NCBI GenBank assembly: GCA_002307055.1
Contig: DBTM01000026.1
Span: 1-50,830 of the forward strand
Length of the DNA: 50,830 bases
Origin: Clostridiales bacterium UBA1316
GTDB lineage: Bacteria > Bacillota > Clostridia > Oscillospirales > Oscillospiraceae
Reading direction: 5' to 3'
Shown here: positions 17,745 through 27,642 of the stretch, in pieces
Position numbering within the stretch: the stretch's first letter is position 1
Layout: each line of letters begins with the position of its first letter
Program-made: the position numbers and the translations under genes
Notes under the pieces: generated by a model
Told to the model about the DNA's origin: nothing
What the model saw: the letters and a program-made list of their open reading frames with translations, nothing else
The model's database searches: none

Positions 17745-19043
17745 TTAGTCCAGTTCCCGGTAAATTGGATTTTTGTTGCTGATCAGGCTGCTGACACAGC
17801 CTGCCACGGCGGTTATCAGCATGATGACCGCCATTCCAGAGCCCTTGCCTGTTCCGACAAGCATTGAGAGCGCCTGCTGCAGCGGCGATTGGGTTAACAT
17901 AAATGGCTCAAAGACGTGATCCGCGAGAAAACCGCCGAGAAAAAGTCCGATGGGTATCGGCAGAAACTGAACGGTGTCACGCGCCGCAAAAACGCGGCCC
18001 TGCAGCTCAACCGGCACGTTTGACCGCATGATAGCGGCGTTATTCGCCGAAATAAAGGGAACCAGAATATTTCCCAGCAAGGCGGCTGTTATCCAAACGG
18101 CTGAGCTTCTGCCGAGGCCGTAGGACAGATCACAAATCAGGAAAGACGCGGCACAGGTCAGAAACATCACGCGCGTCCGGCTTCTGGCCTTTTTTGCGAT
18201 TGTCACCGCCGCGCTCCCGATCAGCGCGCCGACGCCTGCTGCCGACAGCACCATACTGAGCGTCAGCTCATTCCCGCCCGTCCGGGTTAAAACCATGGTC
18301 GGCAGCATGCTGTCATCTCCGCCCATTTTTGCGAGCAGGTTGATAAGCCCGAAATAGAGAATACATTTCCAAACCGCTTTGTGCTGCTTTAAATATGTGA
18401 TTCCGGTCAGACAGCTTTTCAAAAACGGTTCTTTTACCGTTTGCTCCTGAGGCGGCATGGCAGGAATGCTGATACGCCGCAGCAGCACAATGAACGCCAC
18501 GGTAAAAGACACAATGTCTAAAATGAAAACGCCCTGAATACCGCTCAAGGCCATAACCCCGGCTGCAAGCACGGGGCCAATGATCCTGGCCAGTGACGCG
18601 GAGAATAGCAGCATACCGCTGACTGCCACATAATGCTCTCTCTTTGACAGCAATGTGACGGACACATTAATGGCAGGATTCACAAAAGCGTTGACAAAGC
18701 TGACGGCAAAATTAATCGCGTATAAGTGCCAAACCTGCAGCTCCCCTGTGCTGTACAGAAAAAGCATGGCCAGTGTCGCCAATGCTCCGGCTGAGAACCC
18801 AGTGAGCAGAACCTTCTTTTTATCCCATTTGTCAGCCAGTGTTCCGGCGGCAAAACAAAGCAGAATAGAAGGCAAATAATAAAACACATTCAGCAAAGCA
18901 ACGCTTGAAGCTGTTCCCTGTCGGCTGTAAACATGGACCTGAAGCGCGAATTTCGTCATTTCGCTGCCAAGCAGCGAGATTGCCAGGCTGCTCCAAAGCA
19001 ATAAAAAGCTCCGCATCCCGGCTAGTTCTTTAAATTTATTCAT
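17745..19043 (-). CDS. MFS transporter, drug-exporter-like
   Basis: 432 residues with about 12 hydrophobic segments. The MFS loop 2-3 signature is present as GTLADKWDKKKVLL. The overall pattern resembles the macrolide/permease-like MFS exporters of Firmicutes. The start at 19043 is chosen because GGAG lies 7 nt upstream; the in-frame ATG at 19082 falls inside an inverted-repeat leader. The substrate cannot be deduced. No transcription regulator is adjacent; control may reside in the structured leader. Confidence 0.85.
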   Translation of the reverse strand: MNKFKELAGMRSFLLLWSSLAISLLGSEMTKFALQVHVYSRQGTASSVALLNVFYYLPSILLCFAAGTLADKWDKKKVLLTGFSAGALATLAMLFLYSTGELQVWHLYAINFAVSFVNAFVNPAINVSVTLLSKREHYVAVSGMLLFSASLARIIGPVLAAGVMALSGIQGVFILDIVSFTVAFIVLLRRISIPAMPPQEQTVKEPFLKSCLTGITYLKQHKAVWKCILYFGLINLLAKMGGDDSMLPTMVLTRTGGNELTLSMVLSAAGVGALIGSAAVTIAKKARSRTRVMFLTCAASFLICDLSYGLGRSSAVWITAALLGNILVPFISANNAAIMRSNVPVELQGRVFAARDTVQFLPIPIGLFLGGFLADHVFEPFMLTQSPLQQALSMLVGTGKGSGMAVIMLITAVAGCVSSLISNKNPIYRELD

Positions 19044-19077
19044 GACTTTGCTCCTTAATTTTTTATAAATCAAGTGA

Positions 19078-19167
19078 TGCAAAGCCCGATACAGGACGGT
19101 ATTTTACACCGAAATAACGGTGCAGATTGTTACCGCTCCATGCAAATCCGTCCTATCAGACTTTGCA
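19078..19167 (-). repeat. 90-bp inverted-repeat element in the MFS leader
   Basis: Arms TGCAAAGCCCGATACAGGAC-GG (19078-19099) and CCGTCCTATCAGACTTTGCA (19148-19167) pair imperfectly. They enclose a small CACCG/CGGTG hairpin (19107-19122). It lies 34 bp upstream of the MFS start and would be transcribed as a closed multi-branch leader. A decayed miniature mobile element is the alternative. Confidence 0.5.
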
Positions 19168-19412
19168 CGGAGCCAAGACAATGCAGAGCGGGAGAATCAT
19201 GATAAATATGACCTACTTTCTCACTTCAGATGAATACTTGTTTTTCTAAGAAACATTACATTATCCTGTGATATTATCTATTTTATCGATTTTTCGCTTA
19301 CGTTGCCATATCATTGACGAAAAAGTCATACAAAAGTAATATACCTTCATATAGCCAATATCCTATATACTGTATTTCTTAGCAGCAAAAGCAACTTAAT
19401 TAAGGCTGTTTT
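19168..19412. other. AT-rich intergenic region between aroF and the MFS leader
   Basis: No credible gene. The promoter of the MFS gene presumably lies here, but I see no convincing minus-strand box pair. On the plus strand TTGACG (19314-19319), 17 nt, TAATAT (19337-19342) points into the 3' end of aroF, antisense to it. No clear terminator follows aroF. Confidence 0.4.
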
Positions 19413-20429
19413 CTATCTCATTCTCTTCCCCTCAAACGCCGCTCTTTTCAGGATATCGGCGCAGAGCTCGCGGAACTGGTCGAGGTCAAGTGACTGTGCG
19501 CCGTCGCAGAGAGCTGCTGCGGGGTCGTTGTGTGTCTCGATCATGAGGCCGTCCGCGCCGACGGCGACGGCGGCTCTTGACAGCGCGGGCACGAGACTGC
19601 GGATACCGGCGGCGTGGCTGGGGTCGACGATGACGGGCAGGTGCGATTTTTGCTTCAAAAGCGGGATCGCGGACAGATCGAGTGTGTTGCGCGTCATCGT
19701 TTCAAAGGTGCGGATGCCGCGTTCACAGAGAATGACGTTCGGGTTGCCCTCGGCGACGATATATTCAGCGCTCATGAGGAATTCTTCGATTGTACTCGAA
19801 AAGCCCCTTTTTAAAAGAATCGGTTTTTTGCACCGTCCTGCTTCCTTCAGCAAATCATAATTCTGCATATTGCGCGTACCGATTTGTATAATGTCGACAT
19901 TTTCAAAAAGCGGGAACTGCGTCTGATTCATAATCTCGGTGACAATCGGCAAGCCTGTGGCCTTTTTGGCCGCCAGGAGAAAATCAAGTCCCTTCTCCTG
20001 CAAGCCCTGGAAGGAATACGGCGATGAACGCGGCTTGAACGCGCCGCCCCGCAGCAGCGTTGCCCCGCTCTCCTTGACGGACTTGGCTACCTTAATGATT
20101 TGCTCCTCGCTCTCGACGGAGCACGGACCGGAAATAACCTGAAAAAAGCCCGCACCGATTGTCACATCCCCAACTCTAATCAGCGTATCGCCCGGATGGA
20201 CTGCCCTGTTGACCGCCTTATACGGCTCCGTTACACGCCGCCCGTACTCGACAATATCATTTGTCTGGACAACAAGATCGATATCCAGCTTCGCCGTATT
20301 ACCGATCAGGCACACGACGGTGTGCTCCGTCCCGGTACTCAGAAAGGTTGAAAACCCCGCTGATTCTATCTTCTTAACAAACGCACCGATCTTTTCCTCC
20401 GTCGCGTTTTTCTTCAATACAAAAACCAT
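19413..20429 (-). CDS. aroF: 3-deoxy-7-phosphoheptulonate (DAHP) synthase
   Basis: First step of the shikimate pathway: condenses phosphoenolpyruvate and erythrose 4-phosphate. The 338-residue protein has a short N-terminal ferredoxin-like regulatory extension (about 1-70) and a catalytic barrel with SGPCSVE, LRGGAFKPRSSPYSFQG, IGTRNMQN, LLKRG and DPSHAAG, all typical of the AroF type common in Firmicutes. It is the last gene of the tryptophan cluster, 115 nt after trpA, with a large palindrome in the gap. Placing it under trp control would tie precursor supply to tryptophan need. Feedback specificity cannot be read off. Confidence 0.92.
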   Translation of the reverse strand: MVFVLKKNATEEKIGAFVKKIESAGFSTFLSTGTEHTVVCLIGNTAKLDIDLVVQTNDIVEYGRRVTEPYKAVNRAVHPGDTLIRVGDVTIGAGFFQVISGPCSVESEEQIIKVAKSVKESGATLLRGGAFKPRSSPYSFQGLQEKGLDFLLAAKKATGLPIVTEIMNQTQFPLFENVDIIQIGTRNMQNYDLLKEAGRCKKPILLKRGFSSTIEEFLMSAEYIVAEGNPNVILCERGIRTFETMTRNTLDLSAIPLLKQKSHLPVIVDPSHAAGIRSLVPALSRAAVAVGADGLMIETHNDPAAALCDGAQSLDLDQFRELCADILKRAAFEGKRMR

Positions 20430-20448
20430 TTAACCACCTATTCGTTAT

Positions 20449-20536
20449 CCGTAGGGGGCGATGCCCACATCACCCCGTTAGCCTTTACATAATTCCCTAA
20501 GGAACGGCGGGGCGATGTGGGCATCGCCCCCTACGG
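20449..20536. repeat. Palindromic GTAGGG element inside the trp operon
   Basis: Two 29-nt arms (20449-20477 and 20508-20536) match at 28 of 29 positions in inverted orientation, separated by 30 nt. Arms begin CCGTAGGGGGCGATG. In the transcript this forms a very stable hairpin between trpA and aroF, without a U-tract. It belongs to the same loose family as the elements at 27517, 35305 and 45104. Confidence 0.85.
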
Positions 20537-20544
20537 CTTGGTTG

Positions 20545-21310
20545 TTAGCCTGATATTGCGTGCTTCATCTGATGTACATAGTCGCGGACAGGCTCGACAG
20601 CATCTTCTCCATATTGCTCTACAAGCTTGACAATCGCACTGCCAACAATGACGCCGTCGGCTGACCGGGCGATTTGCTTGGCTTGCTCCGGGGTTGAGAT
20701 GCCGAAGCCGACGGCGCAGGGTATATCTTTAACCGCTTTAACAAGCGCAATCATGTCACTGATATCCGTGACGATTTCACTGCGTACACCGGTGACACCA
20801 AGGGACGAAACACAATACACAAATCCATCGGCTTCTTTTGCGATCATACCGATGCGTTCGTTCGATGTCGGTGCGATAAGCGATATCAGAGCGATACCGT
20901 ATTGAGCGCAAAAAGGCTTCAGCTCGGCCTTTTCCTCAAAAGGCAGGTCCGGGACGATAACGGCGTCGATACCGGCATCCCGGCAGCTCTTTATAAATTT
21001 GTCCGGTCCGTAGACATAAATCGGGTTAATGTAGGTCATAAAAGCCAGAGGAACGTTTGTCTTCTTGCGTATGCTTCTGACCGTCTCAAAAATTCTGTCT
21101 GTCGTCGTCCCGGCTGCAAGCGCACGCTCGTCCGCCCGCTGGATGACAACCCCCTCGGCGACAGGGTCGGAAAACGGAATGCCGAGCTCGATGAGATCGG
21201 CGCCTGCATCAGCCATCGCCAGTACCAGCCGCTCCGTCGTCTCAAGATTCGGGTCGCCTGCTGTGACAAAGGGGATAAATGCCTTGCCGTTTTTAAACGC
21301 TTCGCTGATT

Positions 21311-21318
<8 letters not shown>
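20545..21318 (-). CDS. trpA: Tryptophan synthase alpha subunit
   Basis: Cleaves indole-3-glycerol phosphate to indole and glyceraldehyde 3-phosphate within the alpha2-beta2 synthase. 257 residues, normal length. The catalytic glutamate and aspartate lie in LIELGIPFSDPVAEG, and the phosphate-binding loop is GFGISTPEQ with GVIVGSAIV. Its start overlaps the end of trpB by 8 nt, indicating translational coupling to give equal subunit amounts. Confidence 0.97.
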
Positions 21319-22492
<1,174 letters not shown>

Positions 22493-22495
22493 CTG

Positions 22496-23116
22496 TTATT
22501 CCTCCCTTATTAGTCGAATAATCTCATTCACTTTTTCCACATCTTTAACGCCGTCTGTTTCAACCCCGCTGCTAATATCAAGGCAATAAGGCTGAACAGC
22601 GGCGGCTTTTTTGATATTCTGTGCGCTGAGTCCGCCCGCTAAAAAATAGGGCTTTTCGAGCTTAGGGATTAATGAATAATCGAAGCTCTGTCCCGTTCCG
22701 CCGTACGCGTCCTTATGATACGTATCGAGCAGCAGATAGTCGCACGGCATCGCCTGCGCCGCTGATATCTGCTGCGAATTTTGAACGCGGACAGCCTTGA
22801 TAACCGGGCATCGGATGCTGCGCTTCAGGGCCGAAATATAGCTTGAATCCTCGTCGCCGTGCAGCTGAATGAGGTCAACTGCACCGCTGCCGACGATGCG
22901 CTTGATTTCATCGATTCCGGCATTCACAAAGACACCGACGGTTTTTATATTGCTATTCAACGACTTTTTTATATTGAATGCTTGTTCAATATATATTTTT
23001 CGTTTACTTTCGGCAAAAATGAAGCCGATATAATCCGGCAAGGCTTCATTGACAATGTCGGCATCCTGCATCCGCGTCAAGCCGCAAATTTTTATCTTCA
23101 TATATATTAACCCCAT
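22496..23116 (-). CDS. trpF: Phosphoribosylanthranilate isomerase
   Basis: Amadori rearrangement of phosphoribosylanthranilate, third step of the pathway. 206 residues with KICGLTR carrying the catalytic Cys, DYIGFIF, LIQLHGDE with the catalytic Asp region, and the phosphate loop FLAGGLSAQN...LDISSGVE. The ATG at 23116 is kept because GGAG lies 7 nt upstream. An internal ATG at 23101 (directly before KIKICG) is also possible. Confidence 0.94.
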   Translation of the reverse strand: MGLIYMKIKICGLTRMQDADIVNEALPDYIGFIFAESKRKIYIEQAFNIKKSLNSNIKTVGVFVNAGIDEIKRIVGSGAVDLIQLHGDEDSSYISALKRSIRCPVIKAVRVQNSQQISAAQAMPCDYLLLDTYHKDAYGGTGQSFDYSLIPKLEKPYFLAGGLSAQNIKKAAAVQPYCLDISSGVETDGVKDVEKVNEIIRLIREE

Positions 23117-23168
23117 TATCGTTCTCCGCCAGCGCCTTCAAGAGGGCGCCTAGCCACTAGACAGGCTT

Positions 23169-23969
23169 TCAAGCTTTCAGCTTGTCAAGCATTGCTTTCT
23201 TGTCATGGCTCCGCATCAATGTCTCACCGATCAGGACAGCATCTACGCCTGCTTTTGTGAGCACAGCGATATCATCGGCTGTTTTAATCCCGCTCTCAGC
23301 GACAAACAGGATATGCGGCGGTACAAGGGGGCGAAGCTTGATACTGTTTTCAAGCTTGACCTCGAAGGTTTTTAGGTCGCGGTTATTGACACCGATGATG
23401 CGCGCTCCGGCTGATACCGCCGAATTAATCTCTGCTTCATCGTGCGCTTCGACAAGTGCCGAAAGCCCCAAACCATCGCAGATGCTTATATAATTTCTTA
23501 TTGTTTGGGTGTCATGCAGGGCGCAGATGAGGAGCACCGCGTCAGCACCGATTGCTTTTGATTCATAGAGCTGGTATTCGTCGATGATAAAATCCTTGCG
23601 CAACAGCGGCAGACTGACATGCTGACATATATCGGTCAAATACGCGGTACTGCCAAGAAAATAATCCGGTTCCGTGAGGATGGATATAGCAGCCGCTCCC
23701 GCGCCTTCATATTCCCGAGCGATATCGAGATAGGGGAAATCCTGCGCGATGATCCCTTTTGAAGGAGAAGCGCGCTTGACCTCGCAGATAAAAGAAATAC
23801 CGGGTTTCTTGAGCGCGGCTTCAAACGAGAAAGCGCCCGCCGGATACGCGCTCACGGCACCCGGTCTCGATTCTGCCAGCGCCAGGCACCGCATTTCATC
23901 CGGCGATATACTGTTTTTCAAGGTCTCCACACGCTTTTTTGCTGCGACTGCAATTGTATCAAGTATCAT
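23169..23969 (-). CDS. trpC: Indole-3-glycerol-phosphate synthase
   Basis: Ring closure of carboxyphenylaminodeoxyribulose phosphate to indole-3-glycerol phosphate. 266 residues with FICEVKRASPSKG (catalytic Lys), ILTEPDYFLG, LRKDFIIDEYQ (catalytic Lys), GVNNRDL and VAESGI (Glu and phosphate-binding Ser). It is a stand-alone TrpC, not fused to TrpF. It overlaps trpD by 4 nt (ATGA); a 52-nt gap with a small GC hairpin separates it from trpF. Confidence 0.96.
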   Translation of the reverse strand: MILDTIAVAAKKRVETLKNSISPDEMRCLALAESRPGAVSAYPAGAFSFEAALKKPGISFICEVKRASPSKGIIAQDFPYLDIAREYEGAGAAAISILTEPDYFLGSTAYLTDICQHVSLPLLRKDFIIDEYQLYESKAIGADAVLLICALHDTQTIRNYISICDGLGLSALVEAHDEAEINSAVSAGARIIGVNNRDLKTFEVKLENSIKLRPLVPPHILFVAESGIKTADDIAVLTKAGVDAVLIGETLMRSHDKKAMLDKLKA

Positions 23970-24982
23970 GCGGAAACCTCGTTTGTCGTTTTGACAAATT
24001 CCTGCATCTTTTTGAGCGCGAGGCCTCGGTCGATCATCATGGAGGCCTGCTCAACGCCGTCGAAGAGACTGGCGGCCTTTCCGGCAAGATACAGGCATGC
24101 GGCTGAATTCAGCAACACAATGTCACACTTTTGGCTCTTTTCGCCGCTAAGGATAGAAAGGGCAATCCTGACATTTTCCTGCGCTTCCCCGCCGACAAGT
24201 TCTTCCGATTTACAATACATAAAACCCAACTGCCGGGGATCAATCTTGTACTGCCGCAATTCTCCGTTATAGACCTCGCAGACCGAGGTGGTTGTTGTCA
24301 GCGTTATCTCATCGAGCCCGTCGTCGCCGCGGACGACCATCGCACGGCGGACGCCCAGATTGGCCAGAACACGCGCGAGCGGCAGAATCAGGCTTTCATC
24401 ATAAACACCCATGAGCTGCATTGATGCGCAAGCCGGGTTTGCTAAGGGCCCTAATATATTAAAAATTGTCCGCGCGCCGATTTCCTTTCGAACAGGAGCC
24501 GCATATTTCATTGACGCATGGTGGTTCGGCGCAAACATGAAGCACATGTTCGTCACTTGCAATACCTTCGCGCTCTGCTCCGCAGTGAGATTTATATTTG
24601 CCCCCAGCGCTTCCAGGAAATCGGCGGCCCCGCATTTGCTTGAAACGCTGCGGTTTCCATGCTTGGCAACTGGGATGCCCGCCGCTGCAATGACAAAGGC
24701 TGATACCGACGATATATTAAATGTGAAGGCTTCATCACCGCCCGTACCGACGATATCGAGCACCTCCGTATCATGCGGCAGCTTTGTGCAGTGTGCACGC
24801 ATGACAGCTGCGCAAGCCGTGATTTCGTCAATGGATTCGCCTTTCATACGCAGCGCCGTTAAAAACGCGGCTATTTGGGCATTTGTCGCCTCACCGCGCA
24901 TAATCTCATCCATAGCCTCTCTGGCTGTTTCATAGGTGAGGTTATTGCCGCCAACAGCTGCATTAATGGCTTCTCTGATCAT
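23966..24982 (-). CDS. trpD: Anthranilate phosphoribosyltransferase
   Basis: Transfers phosphoribosyl from PRPP to anthranilate. 338 residues with VGTGGDEAFTFN (PRPP loop), KHGNRSVSSKCGAADFLEALG, FAPNHHASMKY, RTIFNILGPLANP and VVRGDDGLDE, all family signatures. Stand-alone protein, not fused to the TrpG amidotransferase. It overlaps trpG and trpC by 4 nt each. Confidence 0.97.
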   Translation of the reverse strand: MIREAINAAVGGNNLTYETAREAMDEIMRGEATNAQIAAFLTALRMKGESIDEITACAAVMRAHCTKLPHDTEVLDIVGTGGDEAFTFNISSVSAFVIAAAGIPVAKHGNRSVSSKCGAADFLEALGANINLTAEQSAKVLQVTNMCFMFAPNHHASMKYAAPVRKEIGARTIFNILGPLANPACASMQLMGVYDESLILPLARVLANLGVRRAMVVRGDDGLDEITLTTTTSVCEVYNGELRQYKIDPRQLGFMYCKSEELVGGEAQENVRIALSILSGEKSQKCDIVLLNSAACLYLAGKAASLFDGVEQASMMIDRGLALKKMQEFVKTTNEVSA

Positions 24983-25560
24983 TTTACGCTACCTCCGATT
25001 TTTAGAAAATTCCTGATTATCGTCTCCCCCAGCGGTGTCAGGACAGATTCGGGATGAAACTGAAGCCCATAGACAGCATGCTTTTTATGCGCAACCGCCA
25101 TAATTTCTCCCATTTCATCCTGTGCGATGATTTCAAGGTCAGCTGGAATCGTCTCTCTTCGGGCAATCAGCGAATGGTACCGCGCTGCTTCAATTTTTTC
25201 GGGAAGCCCATAGAAAATCGGATTTCCATTGTCGATGAGAATGGTGCTTTTCTTGCCGTGCATCAGCTTAACCGCGTGGGTAATTTGAGCGCCGAATACC
25301 TCACATATCGCCTGATGTCCGAGGCAGACGCCTAAAATCGGGAACTTGCCGCCGAGCTGACCGATGACCTCTTCACAGATACCGGCATCCTTCGGATATC
25401 CGGGACCCGGCGAAAGAATAATATGCGTCGGATTCAAGCTTTCTATTTCACCGAGCGTCATCGCGTCGTTGCGGATAACCTCGATATCCGGATTGATCCC
25501 GCCTGTCAGCTGAACGAGATTGTAAGTAAAGCTGTCGTAATTATCAATAATTAAAATCAT
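24979..25560 (-). CDS. trpG: Anthranilate synthase glutamine amidotransferase component
   Basis: Supplies ammonia from glutamine to TrpE. 193 residues, class-I amidotransferase: nucleophile Cys in LGVCLGHQAI and the His-Glu pair in LQFHPESVLTP. IDNYDSFTYNLVQ at the start is typical. The homologous PabA role in folate synthesis cannot be excluded, as many Firmicutes share one subunit. ATGA overlaps link it to trpE and trpD. Confidence 0.95.
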   Translation of the reverse strand: MILIIDNYDSFTYNLVQLTGGINPDIEVIRNDAMTLGEIESLNPTHIILSPGPGYPKDAGICEEVIGQLGGKFPILGVCLGHQAICEVFGAQITHAVKLMHGKKSTILIDNGNPIFYGLPEKIEAARYHSLIARRETIPADLEIIAQDEMGEIMAVAHKKHAVYGLQFHPESVLTPLGETIIRNFLKIGGSVK

Positions 25561-27023
25561 CCGTCATTCACCTCACCGGCATTCACAATGGCATTCATAA
25601 CCGCTTTTGCTTTATTTCCGGCTTCCTCATACTCTAAAGCCGGAACGCTGTCGGCGACAACGCCGCCGCCTGCCTGTACGGATACGACTCCGTCCTTCTT
25701 GACCGCCATGCGTATGGCGATGCATGTGTCGAGGTTGCCTGTAAAGTCGATGTAACCGAGAGCCCCACCGTAGATGCCGCGCGGCGTCCCCTCAATCTCC
25801 TCGATGATCTCGCAGGCTCGGATTTTCGGTGCACCGGAGAGCGTACCGGCCGGGAGTATAGCCTCAATAGCGTCAAGCGCGTCGCAATCTGCGCGGATAT
25901 CACTCTCGACGCGCGAGGCAATGTGCATAATTTTTGAATACCGGTGGATCATCATATAATCCATGACCTTGACAGAGGTGAATTTTGATATTCTGCCGAG
26001 GTCATTTCGCGCGAGGTCGACGAGCATATTATGCTCGGAGAGCTCTTTCTCGTCTTTCAAGAGCTCCTCTTCGAGTGCTTTATCTTCTTCATCCGTTGCG
26101 CCTCTCGGGCGGGAACCGGCAACAGGAAATGTGGCGAGCCGTCCGTTCTGGAGCCTGACAAGTGTTTCCGGTGATGTACTCATAATTTCAAGGCCGTCGA
26201 TATGCATAAACACCATATACGGTGAAGGATTCGTCGTCCGGAGGACGCGGTAGGCGCTCAGCAGGCTCCCGGTAAACGGGCTGTCGAAACGCCTTGATAT
26301 AACAGCTTGGAAGATATCGCCGTCAACAATGTATTCCTTCGTTTTTTCAACCATGGCGCAATAGGTCTCTTTTGAAACATTGCACATAAACTCGGCATGC
26401 TCGCTGCTGCGCACGGCGGCGGGGCGGGTTTCGCCGATTGAGTTGATCAAGCGGATAATGTCTTCTATTTCAGAAACTGCTTTCCCGTAATTCTCCATCA
26501 GATGATCCGTTTTCATATTCACAATGACGCATATCTTCTGTTTCAGGTGGTCATACGCGATAACCTTATCAAACAGCATCAGGTCATAATCCTGATCGCG
26601 GCTTTGCTTGAGCTTTAATACCGGCTCGGCGTACCCGATCATCGAATAGGCAAAATAACCGACAAAGCCGCCTGTAAAAGGCGGTAAATCCTTGAGCTTC
26701 GGCGAACGGTATTGCGATAATAGATCGCGGAGGACGGCAGCGGGTTTATCCGTCGTGACAGTCTTCAGTTTTTCGCCTTCGATGGTGACGGTATGGTTTT
26801 TGCATGTCACACGTGTTACGGGGTCATATCCGAGGAAGGAATAACGTCCCCATTTCTCGCCGCCCTCGACACTTTCCAGAAGATAATACCGACTGCTGAT
26901 TGAGGCGATTCTCCGCAGCAGCAGGATTGGCGTCGTGATATCGGCATAAATCTCTTTTGAAACCGGTATGATATTGTAATCTTTTGCGAGTTCCTCAATT
27001 TTTTCACACGATGGGCTGATCAT
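25557..27023 (-). CDS. trpE: Anthranilate synthase component I
   Basis: Converts chorismate and ammonia to anthranilate. About 488 residues with the chorismate-binding core (TSPETLVRL, PVAGSRPRG, DEKELSEHNMLVDLARNDLGR, PAGTLSGAPK, YGGALGYIDF). Near the N-terminus YLLESVEGGEKWGRYSFLGY carries the LLES-type element of tryptophan feedback binding. The start is uncertain: ATG at 27023 aligns best with family N-termini but has no Shine-Dalgarno sequence, and GTG at 27035 is the alternative. A seven-codon frame from 27043 ends in a TGA overlapping the ATG at 27023. Controlled by the T-box leader upstream. Confidence 0.94.
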   Translation of the reverse strand: MISPSCEKIEELAKDYNIIPVSKEIYADITTPILLLRRIASISSRYYLLESVEGGEKWGRYSFLGYDPVTRVTCKNHTVTIEGEKLKTVTTDKPAAVLRDLLSQYRSPKLKDLPPFTGGFVGYFAYSMIGYAEPVLKLKQSRDQDYDLMLFDKVIAYDHLKQKICVIVNMKTDHLMENYGKAVSEIEDIIRLINSIGETRPAAVRSSEHAEFMCNVSKETYCAMVEKTKEYIVDGDIFQAVISRRFDSPFTGSLLSAYRVLRTTNPSPYMVFMHIDGLEIMSTSPETLVRLQNGRLATFPVAGSRPRGATDEEDKALEEELLKDEKELSEHNMLVDLARNDLGRISKFTSVKVMDYMMIHRYSKIMHIASRVESDIRADCDALDAIEAILPAGTLSGAPKIRACEIIEEIEGTPRGIYGGALGYIDFTGNLDTCIAIRMAVKKDGVVSVQAGGGVVADSVPALEYEEAGNKAKAVMNAIVNAGEVNDG

Positions 27024-27099
27024 GGAGGGGCACACATTTTCATTGATGGGATGAAAACTCCTTTCTTAATTTTTCCGGCAGTTGTTCGTTTTGGGCAAC

Positions 27100-27160
27100 A
27101 AAAAAAGCCCCTGTCACAGCAGTGCATAAATGTTTCCATTTACACGCTGGGACAAAAGCC
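27100..27160 (-). terminator. T-box-controlled terminator before trpE
   Basis: On the minus strand the arm complementary to 27143-27160 pairs with that of 27107-27124 (with G-U pairs), followed by seven U (27106-27100). The 5' arm begins 12 nt after the T-box sequence, the arrangement expected for terminator/antiterminator switching. Confidence 0.88.
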
Positions 27161-27433
27161 ATAATTGCTTCTGCGGTACCACCCAAATTGATGAATTAAA
27201 TCATCCGCTTATTTTGCATACCATCATATGCACCCTACTGATAACGGACAGGGTTCCCGTCGGCATCTACTCATGGATTGAATAATGATATCATCATTAT
27301 CCAATTTTTCAAGCCGCCCTCGCAAGCCCATTCGAAAAAATCTGTGATGCCGCATTCACACCAACTGGCGGCTCTCTGAATACACCCGACCTTTTGTACT
27401 CTTCTTGCTCAAAGGTTAATTATTCAATTATTT
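27161..27433 (-). promoter_or_regulatory. Tryptophan T-box riboswitch leader
   Basis: The T-box core GGTGGTACCGC reads on the minus strand at 27183-27173, followed by the terminator. Upstream is a long stem I region with AGAGAGCCGCC and a returning GGCGGCT that closes the stem. A candidate specifier codon TGG (27330-27328) in CGAATGGGC would read tRNA-Trp. Uncharged tRNA-Trp should stabilise the antiterminator and switch on trpEGDCFBA and probably aroF. The specifier position was judged by eye. Confidence 0.88.
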
Positions 27434-27439
27434 TATTTT

Positions 27440-27468
27440 ATCATATGGCAATATCACGAAAATGTCAA
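27440..27468 (-). promoter_or_regulatory. Promoter of the trp operon
   Basis: On the minus strand TTGACA (27468-27463), 17 nt, TATGAT (27445-27440), directly before the T-box leader. Near-consensus sigma-A type, consistent with control by attenuation rather than at initiation. Confidence 0.85.
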
Positions 27469-27516
27469 TAGCATTTTAGTTATTTGTTTACAGGTGTGCT
27501 GCTGGCCGCCTGGAAA

Positions 27517-27591
27517 CGGGCGGCTGTGGAAGCCCGCCGCTACGTAAAAAATCCAGGAAATGTCGTAGCGGGCGGCTTCCTCACCGCCCTG
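27517..27591. repeat. Palindromic element between the trp promoter and the esterase gene
   Basis: Arms of 28 nt (27517-27544 and 27564-27591), ending internally in GCTACG/CGTAGC and containing GGAAGC/GCTTCC, with several compensated positions. It lies 51 bp beyond the esterase stop, so it may protect or end that transcript. It is related in style to the GTAGGG palindromes elsewhere in the window. Confidence 0.7.
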
Positions 27592-27642
27592 AATTGCATT
27601 GCGATACGCTGCTACATTATTTTGCTTGATCTTTGTATCAGT

